Positions 8,319 to 17,036 are shown, counted from the first letter of the stretch. The stretch is 64,000 nt of DNA from Paractinoplanes tereljensis (GCF_016862435.1 NZ_BOMY01000022.1:248001-312000); one strand, 5' to 3'. The notes: a model not told the origin generated them from the sequence alone. Made by a program: numbers and translations.

Positions 8319-8951
8319 GTGAAGCGTCTACGAACCGCCGCGGCGGCCATCGCGATGATCGGTCTCGCCTCGTGCACCAGTGATCCGCCCGCGTCGACCG
8401 TGCCCCGGCTGGCGACAAGCGCCAGCGCCGGGCCGCAAGCGCAGGCCGGGAACGACGACAATCCGAACGCCGTCGCCGGGGACAGCAGCGCCGGGCGCCG
8501 GGCCGCACTGCACGCCGCCGCGCAGTGCATCCGGGAGCACGGCGTATCCGCCTACCAGGACCCGGTGCTGACCGCGGACGGCTACGTCTACACCGACGAC
8601 GTCGCCTTCCGCCCGATCGAGGGGCCGCAACTGGACGCGATCCAGACGGCCTGCCACGACCTCATCCGGGCCGCCAACTTCGCGATCCGCGACCAGGGGC
8701 CGCCCCCGCCGAAGCTGATTCAGGCCGGGGTCAAATCGGCCGCTTGCATGCGCGCGAACGGCCTGCCCAACTTCAAGGACCCCACCGTCGACAGCCACTT
8801 CTCGGCCGGCAAAGGGTTCGGCCTGGATCCCACCACGCTGCCGCCCGGCGGCAAGCAGAACCCGATCCTGCAGCGCGCCGTGGACGCCTGCCGGACCCTG
8901 CTGGACGAGGAGGCGGCCGTGTCGAGCCTCGGGAATCTCGGCAATGCGTAG
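8319..8951 (+). CDS. Putative lipoprotein, first gene of ABC export operon
   Basis: A GTG start behind GGGAG gives 210 residues. The N-terminus MKRLRTAAAAIAMIGLASCT has a lipobox (LASC), so the mature protein should be lipid-anchored outside the membrane. The rest is a soluble domain with four spaced cysteines (AAQCIREHG, TACHDL, AACMRANG, VDACRTLL) in a repeated Cys-x-[RK]-x-[NHL]-G-like pattern, suggesting two related halves. No known function is recognised. It overlaps the next gene by 8 bp, tying it to a MacAB-like transporter. It could be an accessory substrate-binding or sensory lipoprotein. Confidence 0.75.
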   Translation: MKRLRTAAAAIAMIGLASCTSDPPASTVPRLATSASAGPQAQAGNDDNPNAVAGDSSAGRRAALHAAAQCIREHGVSAYQDPVLTADGYVYTDDVAFRPIEGPQLDAIQTACHDLIRAANFAIRDQGPPPPKLIQAGVKSAACMRANGLPNFKDPTVDSHFSAGKGFGLDPTTLPPGGKQNPILQRAVDACRTLLDEEAAVSSLGNLGNA

Positions 8952-10014
8952 GCGGGCCGTGCTGAGCGGGGCCGCGTTCGTGGCGGCCGCGGGCGCCGGG
9001 GCCGGCTGGTGGCTGCGCGACGATCCGGTGCCGCCGGCCTCCACCGGGGTGCCGACCGGAACCGCGACGGTGACCCGCACCGACCTGTCCGCGACCACGA
9101 TCATCCCCGGCACCCTCGGCTACCCGGGCACGTTCGACGTCTACTGGCTGGGCTCCCCCGGCATCGTGACCTGGCTGCCCCGGCCCGGCCAGATCATCGG
9201 CCGCGGGCAGCCGGTGCTGGCCGTCGACAACCGGCCGGTACGGCTGCTGTACGGCGACCGCCCGGCCTGGCGGACCCTCTCCCTCGGCATCACCGCCGGG
9301 CCGGACGTGCGGGCCCTGGAGACCAACCTCGTCGCCCTGGGCCACGCGACCGCCGCGAACCTCACCGTCGACGGACGCTTCACCCGGGCCACCTATGCGG
9401 CCGTACGGCGTTGGCAGCACTCGACCCACCAGCCGGTCACGGGGCGGCTGGACCTCGGGGTCGTCACGTTCCAGCCCGGCCGGCTGCGGGTCGCCGACAC
9501 CGCCGTCAAGGTCGGCGGGCACGCGTCCGGCGACGCACTGGTGTCCGGCACGTCCACGACGGTCGCGGTGACCCTGGCCATCCCGGTCACCGACGCCCAC
9601 CTCGTCCATCTGCACGACGGCGTCACGGTCAACCTGCCCGGCGGTACGACCGTGCCGGGCCGGGTCACCGCCCTGTCCACGGTGGCGACCGCGCCGACCG
9701 AGAACGACCTCGGCCGCGGTAACCAGCTGCCCTCGGTGCCGGCGACGGTGACGCTCGGCCGGCCGATCGCCGGCGGCGGCCTCGACCAGGCCCCGGTCGA
9801 GGTCCGGGTGGTCACCTCCGCGGTCCACGGCGTCCTCGCCGTGCCGATCACCGCCCTGGTCGCCCTGGCCGGCGGCGGCTACGGCCTGTGGACGGTCGAC
9901 GGGGGCGACCGCCGGCTGCTCGGGGTCACGCCGGGGTTGTTCGCCGACACCCGGGTCGAGGTCAAGGGCGACGGCCTGCGCGAGGGCGCGACAGTGGAGG
10001 TGCCGGCCAAATGA
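8944..10014 (+). CDS. HlyD-like efflux adaptor with peptidoglycan-binding domain
   Basis: The 356-residue protein begins with a signal or anchor segment preceded by arginines (MRRRAVLSGAAFVAAAGAG). Residues about 35-100 look like a biotinyl-lipoyl half (PGTLGYPG, WLPRPGQIIGRGQPVLAVDN). A PG_binding_1 module follows at about 115-165 (GPDVRALETNLVALGH, FTRATYAAVRRWQ), then membrane-fusion-protein beta domains (VTLAIPVTDAHLVHLHDGV, VPGRVTALSTVA). This architecture is typical of actinobacterial adaptors that pair with MacB-type ABC transporters and tether to the cell wall. It is translationally coupled to the ATPase gene (ATGA). The cargo is unknown. Confidence 0.85.
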   Translation: MRRRAVLSGAAFVAAAGAGAGWWLRDDPVPPASTGVPTGTATVTRTDLSATTIIPGTLGYPGTFDVYWLGSPGIVTWLPRPGQIIGRGQPVLAVDNRPVRLLYGDRPAWRTLSLGITAGPDVRALETNLVALGHATAANLTVDGRFTRATYAAVRRWQHSTHQPVTGRLDLGVVTFQPGRLRVADTAVKVGGHASGDALVSGTSTTVAVTLAIPVTDAHLVHLHDGVTVNLPGGTTVPGRVTALSTVATAPTENDLGRGNQLPSVPATVTLGRPIAGGGLDQAPVEVRVVTSAVHGVLAVPITALVALAGGGYGLWTVDGGDRRLLGVTPGLFADTRVEVKGDGLREGATVEVPAK

Positions 10015-10700
10015 CCACCGCAGTGCTGGAACTGTCCGGGGTCGGCAAGACCTACCCCGCACCCTCCACGGTCACCGCGCTCGACGGCATCGACCTGGTC
10101 ATCGGGGCCGGCGAGACGGTGGCCATCACCGGCGCCTCCGGGGCCGGGAAGTCGACGCTGCTGAGCATCCTCGGCACCCTCGAACGGCCGACCCGCGGCA
10201 CCGTCCGGATCGCCGGTGCCGACGTCTCGGCCCTGTCCGATCCGGAGCTCTCCGACGTCCGGGCCACCCGGCTCGGCTTCGTCTTCCAGCAGTTCTTCCT
10301 CCTGGAACACCTCAGCGTGCTGGACAACGTGGCCACCGGCCTGCTCTACCGGGGCGTGCCGGCCCGGGCCCGGCGGGAACGGGCCGCCGAGGCGCTGTAC
10401 GAGGTGGGGCTGGCCGACCGGATCGGGCACCGGGCCGGGCAGCTGTCCGGGGGCGAGCGGCAGCGGGTCGCGATCGCCCGGGCGATCGCCGGGCGGCCGG
10501 CGGTCCTGCTGGCCGACGAGCCCACCGGCAACCTCGACTCGGCCACCGGCGCCGAGATCACCGCCCTGCTGGCCGGGCTGGCCGACGGCGACACCACGGT
10601 CGTCCTGATCACGCACAACGCCGACGTGGCCGCGGCGATGCGGCGCCAGGTGCACCTGAGCGACGGCCGGATCGTCCGCGACACCGGCGGGGAGTCGTGA
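10011..10700 (+). CDS. ABC transporter ATP-binding protein (MacB/LolD type)
   Basis: Starting at the ATG that overlaps the adaptor stop gives 229 residues. All motifs are intact: Walker A GASGAGKST, Q-loop FVFQQFFLLEHL, signature LSGGERQRVAIARA, Walker B VLLADEPTGNLD and the switch His in VLITHN. Such ATPases drive MacB-type mechanotransmission systems rather than classical uptake. It works with the following FtsX-like permease, whose start overlaps its stop, and with the upstream adaptor. Confidence 0.94.
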   Translation: MTTAVLELSGVGKTYPAPSTVTALDGIDLVIGAGETVAITGASGAGKSTLLSILGTLERPTRGTVRIAGADVSALSDPELSDVRATRLGFVFQQFFLLEHLSVLDNVATGLLYRGVPARARRERAAEALYEVGLADRIGHRAGQLSGGERQRVAIARAIAGRPAVLLADEPTGNLDSATGAEITALLAGLADGDTTVVLITHNADVAAAMRRQVHLSDGRIVRDTGGES

Positions 10701-11884
10701 TGGCCCGCCTGCGCCCGGCCGACGCGATCCGGCTGGCCACCGGCGGCCTGCGCGCCCGCCGGGTCCGCTCGGCGCTGTCCGCGCTCGGCATCGCCATCGC
10801 CGTGGCTGCCGTCGTGGCGGTGCTCGGCATCGCCCGGTCCACCCAGGCCGATTTGCTCACCCAGCTCGGCGAGCAGGGCAACCTGCTGACCGTCGCCTCG
10901 GCCGAATCGGTCAACGGCCGCGGCGTGCCGCTACCACTATCGGCCGAGCCGATGATCGCGCGGATCCCCCCGGTGCGGACGGTCACCGCGGTCGCCACCG
11001 TCGAGAACGTGAGCGTACGGCGCAGCCGGGCGATCCCGGCGGTGCAGACCGGCGGCATGAACGTGCTGGCCGCCGAGCCGTCGCTGCCGGCCGCGCTGTC
11101 GGTCCAGCCACTGCTCGGCCGGTTCCTGGACGGCACCGCGGAGCACTACCCGGTGACCGTCCTCGGCTTCGAGGCCGCCCGGATCCTCGGGATCGGCTCC
11201 CTGGCGGCACCGACCCAGATCCTGCTGGGCGAGCACTGGTTCACGGTGGCCGGGGTACTGGCGCCGGTCGCGGTGGCCCCGGAGATCGACCTGGCCGCGC
11301 TGATCACGTTCGGGCAGGCCGGGACGGTGTTCGGGCGCACCGCCGGGCCGAGCCGGATCTATCTGCGGGCCGACCCGGACCAGGTGGCCGCCGTGGCCGC
11401 GGTGCTCACCGCCACCACCGTGCCGGACGGAGCGGGCGACGTACAGGTACGCCGGCCGTCCGACCTGCTGGTGGCCCGGATCGCGGCCAAGGGCGCGTTC
11501 GTCGGCCTGTTCCTCGGGCTGGGCGGGGTCGCGCTGCTGATCGCCGGGGTCGGCATCGCCAACATCATGGTGATCTCGGTCCTGGAACGACGCGGCGAGA
11601 TCGGCCTGCGCCGGGCGCTGGGTGCCCGCCGCCGGCACGTCGCCGCCCAGTTCCTGCTGGAATCGACGCTGCTCGCCACGATCGGCGGGGTGCTCGGCAT
11701 CGGCCTCGGCGTGCTGGCGACGGCGGTCGCGGCCCGGCTCGGCGGCAACCCGGTGGCGATACCGCCGGTCGCCCTGGCCGCCGGTCTCGGCGCCGCGCTG
11801 CTGGCCGGCGCGCTCGCCGGGCTTTACCCGGCGATCCGGGCGGCCCGGCTGTCCCCGGTGGAGGCATTGCGGTCAGTGGGATAG
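10697..11884 (+). CDS. MacB/FtsX-type ABC permease
   Basis: The product is about 395 residues, with GTG at 10697 and ATG at 10700 as equivalent starts. The layout is an N-terminal helix (SALSALGIAIAVAAVVAVLG), a periplasmic MacB core domain of about 200 residues, and three C-terminal helices of the FtsX domain (VGLFLGLGGVALLIAGVGIA; ISVLERRGEIGLRRALGARR; a final PAIRAARLSPVEALR). This is the four-helix MacB topology. It forms the export machine with the ATPase and adaptor. The 3' end overlaps a PAP2 gene remnant on the other strand. Confidence 0.93.
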   Translation: MMARLRPADAIRLATGGLRARRVRSALSALGIAIAVAAVVAVLGIARSTQADLLTQLGEQGNLLTVASAESVNGRGVPLPLSAEPMIARIPPVRTVTAVATVENVSVRRSRAIPAVQTGGMNVLAAEPSLPAALSVQPLLGRFLDGTAEHYPVTVLGFEAARILGIGSLAAPTQILLGEHWFTVAGVLAPVAVAPEIDLAALITFGQAGTVFGRTAGPSRIYLRADPDQVAAVAAVLTATTVPDGAGDVQVRRPSDLLVARIAAKGAFVGLFLGLGGVALLIAGVGIANIMVISVLERRGEIGLRRALGARRRHVAAQFLLESTLLATIGGVLGIGLGVLATAVAARLGGNPVAIPPVALAAGLGAALLAGALAGLYPAIRAARLSPVEALRSVG

Positions 11885-12057
11885 ACAGGGGCGCGGCGGT
11901 CGGCCACGTACGCGATGAACGTGGCCAGCGCGGCGATGACCGCCGACGCGGCGATGTCGCCCGGGTAGTGGACGCCGGCCCACACCCGGGCGAGCCAGTC
12001 GACCGGCGCCCAGCGCCCGGCAAGATCGTTGATCAGTTGAAACAGCTGGTAGTTCAC
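11824..12057 (-). pseudogene. Internally deleted PAP2 phosphatase remnant (BcrC-like)
   Basis: The 77-codon frame opens like an undecaprenyl-diphosphatase of the PAP2 superfamily (VNYQLFQLINDLAGRWAPVD). It then jumps directly to the third catalytic motif and last helix (ARVWAGVHYPGDIAASAVIA). The intervening 100 or so residues, including the K-x6-RP and PSGH motifs, are gone, so it cannot be catalytic, yet the junction stays in frame. The tail beyond about 11884 is antisense to the permease gene, indicating loss of the native stop. It could be a tiny expressed membrane peptide, but a deletion pseudogene is the simpler reading. Confidence 0.65.
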
Positions 12058-12171
12058 CCGCACACCCTGGCGAAGCGCCGGTAAGAATTCGCTGAACAGG
12101 TAATGACAGGGCCTCTCAGACCTCGCCACCGGCGGCCTAGCGTTGGTCGCGGAGAGAGATGAGGTGTGGCC

Positions 12172-12930
12172 ATGGCCATCAGTGAGACGGCCCGCAAGAA
12201 CCACGACGAGCTGTTCCCGGGGCACGTGTCGACCCTCGCGGTCACCGATCCGGAGCTCATCGAGTACTTCGACAACTTCGCGTTCGACGAGGTGCTGCAG
12301 CACGGCGACCTCGAGCCGCGCACCCGGCTGATGGTGCAGCTGGCCGCTCTGATCGGCGGCCAGGCCCTGCGGGAGTACCGGGTGATGCTGGGCGCCGCTC
12401 TCACCGCCGGCGTCACTCCGGTCGAGGTCAAGGAGATCGTCTACCAGGCCGTGCCGTACGCGGGCATGGGTAAGGTCTTTGATTTTCTGCATGCCACCAA
12501 CGAGGTGCTGACCGAGCGTGGGGTCGCGTTGCCGCTGCCGGGGCAGTCGACCACCACGCCCGAGACCCGGTACGAGAAGGGCCTCGCGGTGCAGAAGGAG
12601 ATCGTCGGGGCCGAGCGGATCGACGCGATGTACGCCGATGCGCCGGCCGACGAGCAGCACATCCAGCGGCTGCTGTCGGCCAACTGCTTCGGCGACCACT
12701 ACACCCGGACCGGTCTTGACCTGCGCACCCGGGAGCTGCTCACGCTGTCTCTGCTGATCGCGCTGGGCGGCGCCGATCCGCAGGTCAGGGGGCACGTCGC
12801 GGCCAACCTCAACGTCGGCAACGACCGGGGCACCCTGCTCGCCGTGATCACCCAGCTGCTGCCGTTCGTCGGTTACCCGCGCACCCTCAACGCCCTGCGC
12901 GCCCTCGACGAGATCATCCCCGCCGAATGA
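12172..12930 (+). CDS. Carboxymuconolactone decarboxylase-family protein, two domains
   Basis: ATG 12172 is chosen because GATGAGG lies a proper distance before it; GTG 12166 is too close. The 252 residues hold two tandem CMD/AhpD-like domains: residues about 35-105 (LEPRTRLMVQLAALIGGQAL, VEVKEIVYQAVPYAGM) and 160-250 (LDLRTRELLTLSLLIALGGA, LLAVITQLLPFVGYP). The family includes gamma-carboxymuconolactone decarboxylases and AhpD-type disulfide reductases; no CxxC pair is visible here, so a peroxidase-partner role is unlikely. The substrate is unknown. The gene stands alone and is followed 5 bp later by a long inverted repeat. Confidence 0.8.
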   Translation: MAISETARKNHDELFPGHVSTLAVTDPELIEYFDNFAFDEVLQHGDLEPRTRLMVQLAALIGGQALREYRVMLGAALTAGVTPVEVKEIVYQAVPYAGMGKVFDFLHATNEVLTERGVALPLPGQSTTTPETRYEKGLAVQKEIVGAERIDAMYADAPADEQHIQRLLSANCFGDHYTRTGLDLRTRELLTLSLLIALGGADPQVRGHVAANLNVGNDRGTLLAVITQLLPFVGYPRTLNALRALDEIIPAE

Positions 12931-12935
12931 CTCTA

Positions 12936-12979
12936 CTCAGGTCTATAAAGATAGTACTTGCGATCTTTATAGACCTGAG
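12936..12979. promoter_or_regulatory. 17-bp perfect inverted repeat (operator or terminator)
   Basis: Arms CTCAGGTCTATAAAGAT (12936-12952) and its exact complement (12963-12979) flank a 10-nt loop. It starts 5 bp after one stop codon and ends 13 bp before the next start. It is AT-rich against its surroundings and has no T-tract, so an operator for the following gene is favoured over an intrinsic terminator; a dual role is possible. Confidence 0.6.
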
Positions 12980-12992
12980 CTATCAATGAGGC

Positions 12993-13424
12993 ATGGCAAC
13001 CGTGACGATCACTTTCAACCCTGACCTCGAGGGGGACATCGAGGAAGCTCGTTCCATTCTGGACCGGCTGAGCGAAGGCCGCGCCGACAATCCCACCGAC
13101 CCCGAGGTTCTGCGCGAGAAGATCATCGCGCTGCTGCGGGGTTACGGCGAGAAGCGCACGGACTACATCCGGCAGGTCGCCCAGGCCGCACCGGGCAGCG
13201 CCGCGTTCGCCGACATCATCGCCATCATCGGCTCGGCCAAGGCGATCGGCGGCACGCACTCGGCGATCGAGCGGGCCTGGCGGGCCAAGGGCATGACCAC
13301 CACGTTCATCTCGACCGACGCCAACGGCGATGCGAGCATGGACCCGGCCCTGGCCGACATCGTGCTCAACGTCCTGCACGACCGGGTCGACGAGCCCGAC
13401 CCGCTGCCCAGCGCCAGGTTCTGA
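12993..13424 (+). CDS. Conserved hypothetical small soluble protein
   Basis: The 143-residue protein starts MATVTITFNPDLEGDIEEAR behind an AATGAGG ribosome site. It has no signal, no membrane helix and no motif I recognise. An acidic first half with predicted helices (ARSILDRLSEG, VLREKIIALLRGYGEK) is followed by a more hydrophobic block (AAFADIIAIIGSAKAIGG, HSAIERAWRAKGM). Codon usage matches neighbouring real genes. The striking inverted repeat directly upstream suggests tight regulation. Function unknown. Confidence 0.7.
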   Translation: MATVTITFNPDLEGDIEEARSILDRLSEGRADNPTDPEVLREKIIALLRGYGEKRTDYIRQVAQAAPGSAAFADIIAIIGSAKAIGGTHSAIERAWRAKGMTTTFISTDANGDASMDPALADIVLNVLHDRVDEPDPLPSARF

Positions 13425-13457
13425 CCAGAGTTCCCGGCGCCGGTCAGCAAGGTCACC

Positions 13458-14471
13458 TCAGGCGCCGGCCTCCTCGGCCAGCGCTCCGCAACACGTTTCG
13501 ATGATCATGCCGGCGACCAGGTAGGGATCCATGTTGGCGTTCGGACGACGGTCCTCGAGCCAGCCCTTCTTGGCCTTCTCGACGGCCCACGGAATGCGCA
13601 CCGAGGCGCCGCGGTCGGACGCTCCCCAGCTGAAGCTGTCCCACTTCGCCGTCTCGTGCGCACCGGTCAGCCGGTCCTTGATCCCGGCACCGTAGTTCTC
13701 CACGTGGGCCAGCGCGTTGCGCCCGAGCGCCTCACACGCCGTGACGATGGCGTCGTAGCCCTGCATCGTGGCCTTCGTGGAGAAGTTGGTGTGCGCGCCG
13801 GCGCCGTTCCAGTCCCCCGGCATCGGCTTCGCGTCGAACGACACGACCACGCCGAAGTCCTCGGCGATGCGATGCAGCAGCCACCGGGCCACCCACATCT
13901 GGTCGCCGATCATCGGCGCCGGCAGCACGCCGATCTGGAACTCCCACTGCCCCATCATGACCTCGGCGTTGGTGCCCTCGATGGACAGTCCGGCCTTGAG
14001 GCAGGCGATCGTGTGCGCCTCGATGATCTCCCGGCCGACCATCTTCTCGCCGCCGACACCGCAGTAGTAGGGACCCTGCGGCGCCGGGAAGCCGGTCTCC
14101 GGCCAGCCCAGCGGCCGGCCGTGCTGGAAGAACGTGTACTCCTGCTCGATGCCGAACATCGGCTCCTGATCGGCGTACTTCTCCGCCGCCGCCACGCAGG
14201 CCGCCCGGGTGTTGGTCGGGTGCGGGGTGAAGTCGGTCAGCTCGACGTCGCAGAGGACGAGGATGTCCTTCTCCCCGCGCAGCGGGTCCGGGCAGGTGAA
14301 GACCGGGCGCAGCACACAGTCCGAGTTGGCGCCGGGCGCCTGGTTGGTGCTCGATCCGTCGAAACCCCAGATCTCCGGTTCCTTGCCGTCCGCCACGATG
14401 CGGGTCTTGTTCCTGAGAAGCGGCGACGGCTTGGTGCCATCGATCCATATATATTCGGCTTGATATGGCAT
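13458..14471 (-). CDS. glnII: Glutamine synthetase type II (eukaryotic-type)
   Basis: The start at 14471 (MPYQAEYIWIDGTKPSPLLR) follows GAAGGAGATG. At 337 residues it is the short GSII form found in rhizobia and actinomycetes, not the 470-residue GlnA. Recognisable elements are EIWGFDGSSTNQAPG near the N-terminus, MFGIEQEYTFF, the acidic metal-site segment GTNAEVMMGQWEFQIG, GDWNGAGAHTNFSTKA and the C-terminal RGASVRIPW. It makes glutamine from glutamate, ammonia and ATP. In actinomycetes it is a second enzyme, usually under GlnR; a partial GlnR-like sequence is seen upstream. Confidence 0.96.
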   Translation of the reverse strand: MPYQAEYIWIDGTKPSPLLRNKTRIVADGKEPEIWGFDGSSTNQAPGANSDCVLRPVFTCPDPLRGEKDILVLCDVELTDFTPHPTNTRAACVAAAEKYADQEPMFGIEQEYTFFQHGRPLGWPETGFPAPQGPYYCGVGGEKMVGREIIEAHTIACLKAGLSIEGTNAEVMMGQWEFQIGVLPAPMIGDQMWVARWLLHRIAEDFGVVVSFDAKPMPGDWNGAGAHTNFSTKATMQGYDAIVTACEALGRNALAHVENYGAGIKDRLTGAHETAKWDSFSWGASDRGASVRIPWAVEKAKKGWLEDRRPNANMDPYLVAGMIIETCCGALAEEAGA

Positions 14472-14534
14472 TCCACATCTCCTTCGCCGGGCGCGGGTCA
14501 AGCGCGCTGTCAATCCCCCGATGGCGAGGCAAAC

Positions 14535-14575
14535 GTTTCAGGATTCGCGGTCACCACACGTTGCGGTGATATGAC
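14535..14575 (-). promoter_or_regulatory. Possible GlnR-like box upstream of glnII
   Basis: On the minus strand GTCAT-N6-GCAAC is followed by GTGAC and, 10 nt on, GAAAC. GlnR sites are built from gTnAC-N6-GaAAC units; the first unit fits with the right spacing but two substitutions, and the second pair has the wrong spacing. Weak match, listed because glnII is a known GlnR target. Confidence 0.3.
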
Positions 14576-14590
14576 GGACCGGTAAACGGC

Positions 14591-15283
14591 TCACCGTGCC
14601 ATCCCGTGCTCGGCGAGCGGGCCGACGGCCAGGCCACGGGCCCGGCAGGTGGTCAGGATCGGCGGTAGCGCGCCGAGCATGGCGAGCCAGCACTTCGGTG
14701 CCGCCGAGACGTCGCTGTCGTGCAGCAGAATGGTGCCGCCGCCGTCGAGCTTGCGCAGCACACTGCGGTAGACCGAGTCGGGGGTGCAGGTCGCGGTCCA
14801 GTCCCGGCCCCACGTGGTCCACAGCACCGGGCGCAGCCGAAGCCGGCGGGACTCCAGCAGGGCGGCGGTGTTGGCCACTCCGTACGGCGGCCGCCACCAG
14901 GCCGGGCGGGTGCCGGTGACGGCGGTGATCGCGGCGGTGGCCCGGTCCAGATCCTCCCGGGTGGCGGCCGGGCCGCGCTTGGTGAGCAGCCGGTGGTCGT
15001 ACCCGTGCACGCCGATCTCGTGGCCGGCGTCGGCGATCGCCCGGGCCACCTCGGGTAGTTCCTCGGTCATCCGGCCGAGCAGGAAGAACGTCGCCCGCAC
15101 CCCGGCCCGGTCGAGCAGGTCGAGCAGTTCGGGGGTGGCGTCGGCGTGCGGGCCGTCGTCGAAGGTGAGCGCCACGTGCCGGGGGTGGCCGAGGCCGGCC
15201 AGGCCGGGCAGCAGGCGGCGGCGCAGCGGGCCGATCGCGGCCACCGCGGGGAACGGCTGGGTGAGAACCGAGACGGGGTTCAC
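14591..15283 (-). CDS. Polysaccharide deacetylase (NodB/CE4 family)
   Basis: The 230-residue protein carries the CE4 metal and catalytic motifs: VALTFDDGPHADATPE (motif 1, Asp pair), IGVHGYDHRLLTK (motif 2, H-x3-H in the form HGYDH), RPAWWRPPYG (motif 3) and TILLHDSDVS (motif 5). The family removes N-acetyl groups from amino-sugar polymers. No clear signal peptide precedes the domain, so it may be cytoplasmic or membrane-associated and act on a glycolipid precursor. It is coupled by GTGA to the upstream glycosyltransferase, suggesting that one makes and the other modifies a glycolipid. Confidence 0.9.
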   Translation of the reverse strand: MNPVSVLTQPFPAVAAIGPLRRRLLPGLAGLGHPRHVALTFDDGPHADATPELLDLLDRAGVRATFFLLGRMTEELPEVARAIADAGHEIGVHGYDHRLLTKRGPAATREDLDRATAAITAVTGTRPAWWRPPYGVANTAALLESRRLRLRPVLWTTWGRDWTATCTPDSVYRSVLRKLDGGGTILLHDSDVSAAPKCWLAMLGALPPILTTCRARGLAVGPLAEHGMAR

Positions 15284-16332
15284 CGGGTCATCGCCCGGAT
15301 CAGCTCGGCCGCCGAGGGGGCCGCGGTTCGGGTCGGCGGGGCGGTGCGCAGCGCCGCGTGTACGACGTCACCCAGCTCGCCCGCCGTGCGTGGCCACGGC
15401 ACCTGGCCGAGCCGTTCGAGGACCGCCGCGTTGGCCTCGCCGTGGCCGGGCAGACACCGGTAGCTGATCACCGGCACCCCGCTGGCCAGGGCTTCCACGC
15501 AGGTCAGGCCGCCGGCGTTCTGCACCACCAGGTCGGCGGCGCGCAGCAGGGACGGCATGTCGTCGACCCAGCCGAGCGCGATCGCCTTTCCGGTCGCGGC
15601 CAGCCGCTCACGCAGCGCGGTGTTACGGCCGCACACCACCACCGGGATCGCCTCGGTCACCGCGGCCAGGTCCCGGACCGTGGTCTCGATGTCGCCGACG
15701 CCCCAGGAACCGGCCACCACCAGGGCCAGCCGGGCGTCCGGTGGCAGGCCGTGCCGCTGCCGGGCGGCCCGCACCCCGGCCGGGCCGCGCCCCGGGTGGA
15801 AGCGCGGGTCGACGACCGGCGCGTTGGTGGTGACCGGGAGGCCGAAGTCGTCGCGGACCCGGGCGGTGGCGTCCTCGTTCGGGCTCAGGTGCAGGTCGAT
15901 GCCGGGGGCCACACAGAGCGGGTGCACCGACGGGTCGGTCAGCACCGCGATCGCCGGTGCCCGCAGCCGACCGGACAGCCGCAGTCGGCCGAGCGCCTGG
16001 GTGGCCAGTGGATAGGTGGAGACCACGGCGGCCGGGGACGGGCCGGTCGCGGCGAGCAGGCGGCGCTGGGCGGCCCGGGTGGACAGCCAGGCGGCGCCGC
16101 GGGTCGCGCCGGGGCGGGCCATCGTGTCGAGCAGCCGGCCCCAGCTGCCGGGTGCGTGTGCGAGCTGGTAGGCGTACGCCTGCTTGATGGTTTGGCCCCA
16201 ACCGGTAGGCAGCAGGTCGAGATAGTCAAGTCGCCGGACGGCGACGCCGGCCGCCTCCAGGCGGCGGCCTATCTCCCCGGCGGCGCCGTCGTGACCTGCG
16301 CCGATGCTTGCCGAAACAACCACGATCTCCAT
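15280..16332 (-). CDS. MurG/MGDG-synthase-like GT28 glycosyltransferase
   Basis: The start MEIVVVSASIGAGHDGAAGE at 16332 is chosen over an upstream codon, since it begins the first Rossmann strand with the S-x-G-x-GH motif of diacylglycerol glucosyl/galactosyl transferases. The 350 residues form two GT-B halves. The C-terminal donor half shows GWVDDMPSLLRAADLVVQNA, GGLTCVEALASGVPVISY and a PGHGEANA segment, as in MurG and UgtP. It likely transfers a sugar to a lipid at the inner face of the membrane. It pairs with the coupled CE4 deacetylase. The exact sugar and acceptor are unknown. Confidence 0.87.
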   Translation of the reverse strand: MEIVVVSASIGAGHDGAAGEIGRRLEAAGVAVRRLDYLDLLPTGWGQTIKQAYAYQLAHAPGSWGRLLDTMARPGATRGAAWLSTRAAQRRLLAATGPSPAAVVSTYPLATQALGRLRLSGRLRAPAIAVLTDPSVHPLCVAPGIDLHLSPNEDATARVRDDFGLPVTTNAPVVDPRFHPGRGPAGVRAARQRHGLPPDARLALVVAGSWGVGDIETTVRDLAAVTEAIPVVVCGRNTALRERLAATGKAIALGWVDDMPSLLRAADLVVQNAGGLTCVEALASGVPVISYRCLPGHGEANAAVLERLGQVPWPRTAGELGDVVHAALRTAPPTRTAAPSAAELIRAMTR

Positions 16333-16424
16333 GACCGCAGAGGGTGGGGACCGCGGGCTGAGGAAACCCTGAAGGAGGCCGCCTTTCAACGAATCTTCAG
16401 CGTCGGAGACCTACCTTTCCGACC

Positions 16425-17036
16425 ATGAGCGTTCTTGACCCGCAGCACCTGATCTCGACGTTCGGCCTGCTCGGCATCCTGGCCATCGTCTTCGCCGAGT
16501 CCGGCCTGCTGATCGGCTTCTTCCTGCCCGGCGACTCGCTGCTGTTCACCGCCGGTCTGCTGGTGGCCGGCGGCACCCTGCTGCACGTGCCGCTGTGGCT
16601 GCTGTGCCTGCTGGGAGCGATCGCCGCGATCGCCGGCGACCAGGTCGGGTACGCGTTCGGCCGCCGGTTCGGCCCGGCGCTGTTCCGCCGGCCCGACTCG
16701 CGGCTGTTCAAGCAGGAGAACCTGACCCGGGCGCAGGGGTTCTTCGAGCGGTACGGCGCGCGGTCGATCGTGCTGGCCCGGTTCGTGCCGGTGGTGCGGA
16801 CGTTCACCCCGATCGTGGCCGGGGCGTCCGGCATGCATTACCGCACCTTCGTCCGCTACAACGCCCTCGGCGGCGTGCTCTGGGTCGGCGGCGTCACCAC
16901 GCTCGGTTACTTCCTCGGGCAGATCGCCTTCGTCCGCGACCACATCGAGCTGATCCTGATCGGCATCGTGGTCATCTCGGTTCTTCCGATCGCGGTGGAG
17001 TTTCTCCGGGCGCGTCGCCGGGTGCCCTTGTCCTGA
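16425..17036 (+). CDS. DedA-family membrane protein
   Basis: The 203-residue protein has the DedA/SNARE-associated signature: an early FAESGLLIGFFLPGDSLLF reentrant segment, GDQVGYAFGRRFGP, then the conserved FFERYGARSIVLARFVPVVR and a TFTPIVAGASGM stretch, with further helices at the C-terminus. DedA-family proteins have been shown in other bacteria to return undecaprenyl phosphate across the membrane. It is divergent from the glycosyltransferase and converges with a PAP2 phosphatase gene, overlapping it by 65 bp. The neighbours favour a lipid-carrier role, which remains inference. Confidence 0.92.
   Translation: MSVLDPQHLISTFGLLGILAIVFAESGLLIGFFLPGDSLLFTAGLLVAGGTLLHVPLWLLCLLGAIAAIAGDQVGYAFGRRFGPALFRRPDSRLFKQENLTRAQGFFERYGARSIVLARFVPVVRTFTPIVAGASGMHYRTFVRYNALGGVLWVGGVTTLGYFLGQIAFVRDHIELILIGIVVISVLPIAVEFLRARRRVPLS

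Noticed and set aside
11883..12057. The PAP2 remnant as an intact small membrane protein gene
   Set aside because: It is in frame and has a start, but the two halves come from opposite ends of the family fold and two of three catalytic motifs are absent; deletion is the simpler explanation.
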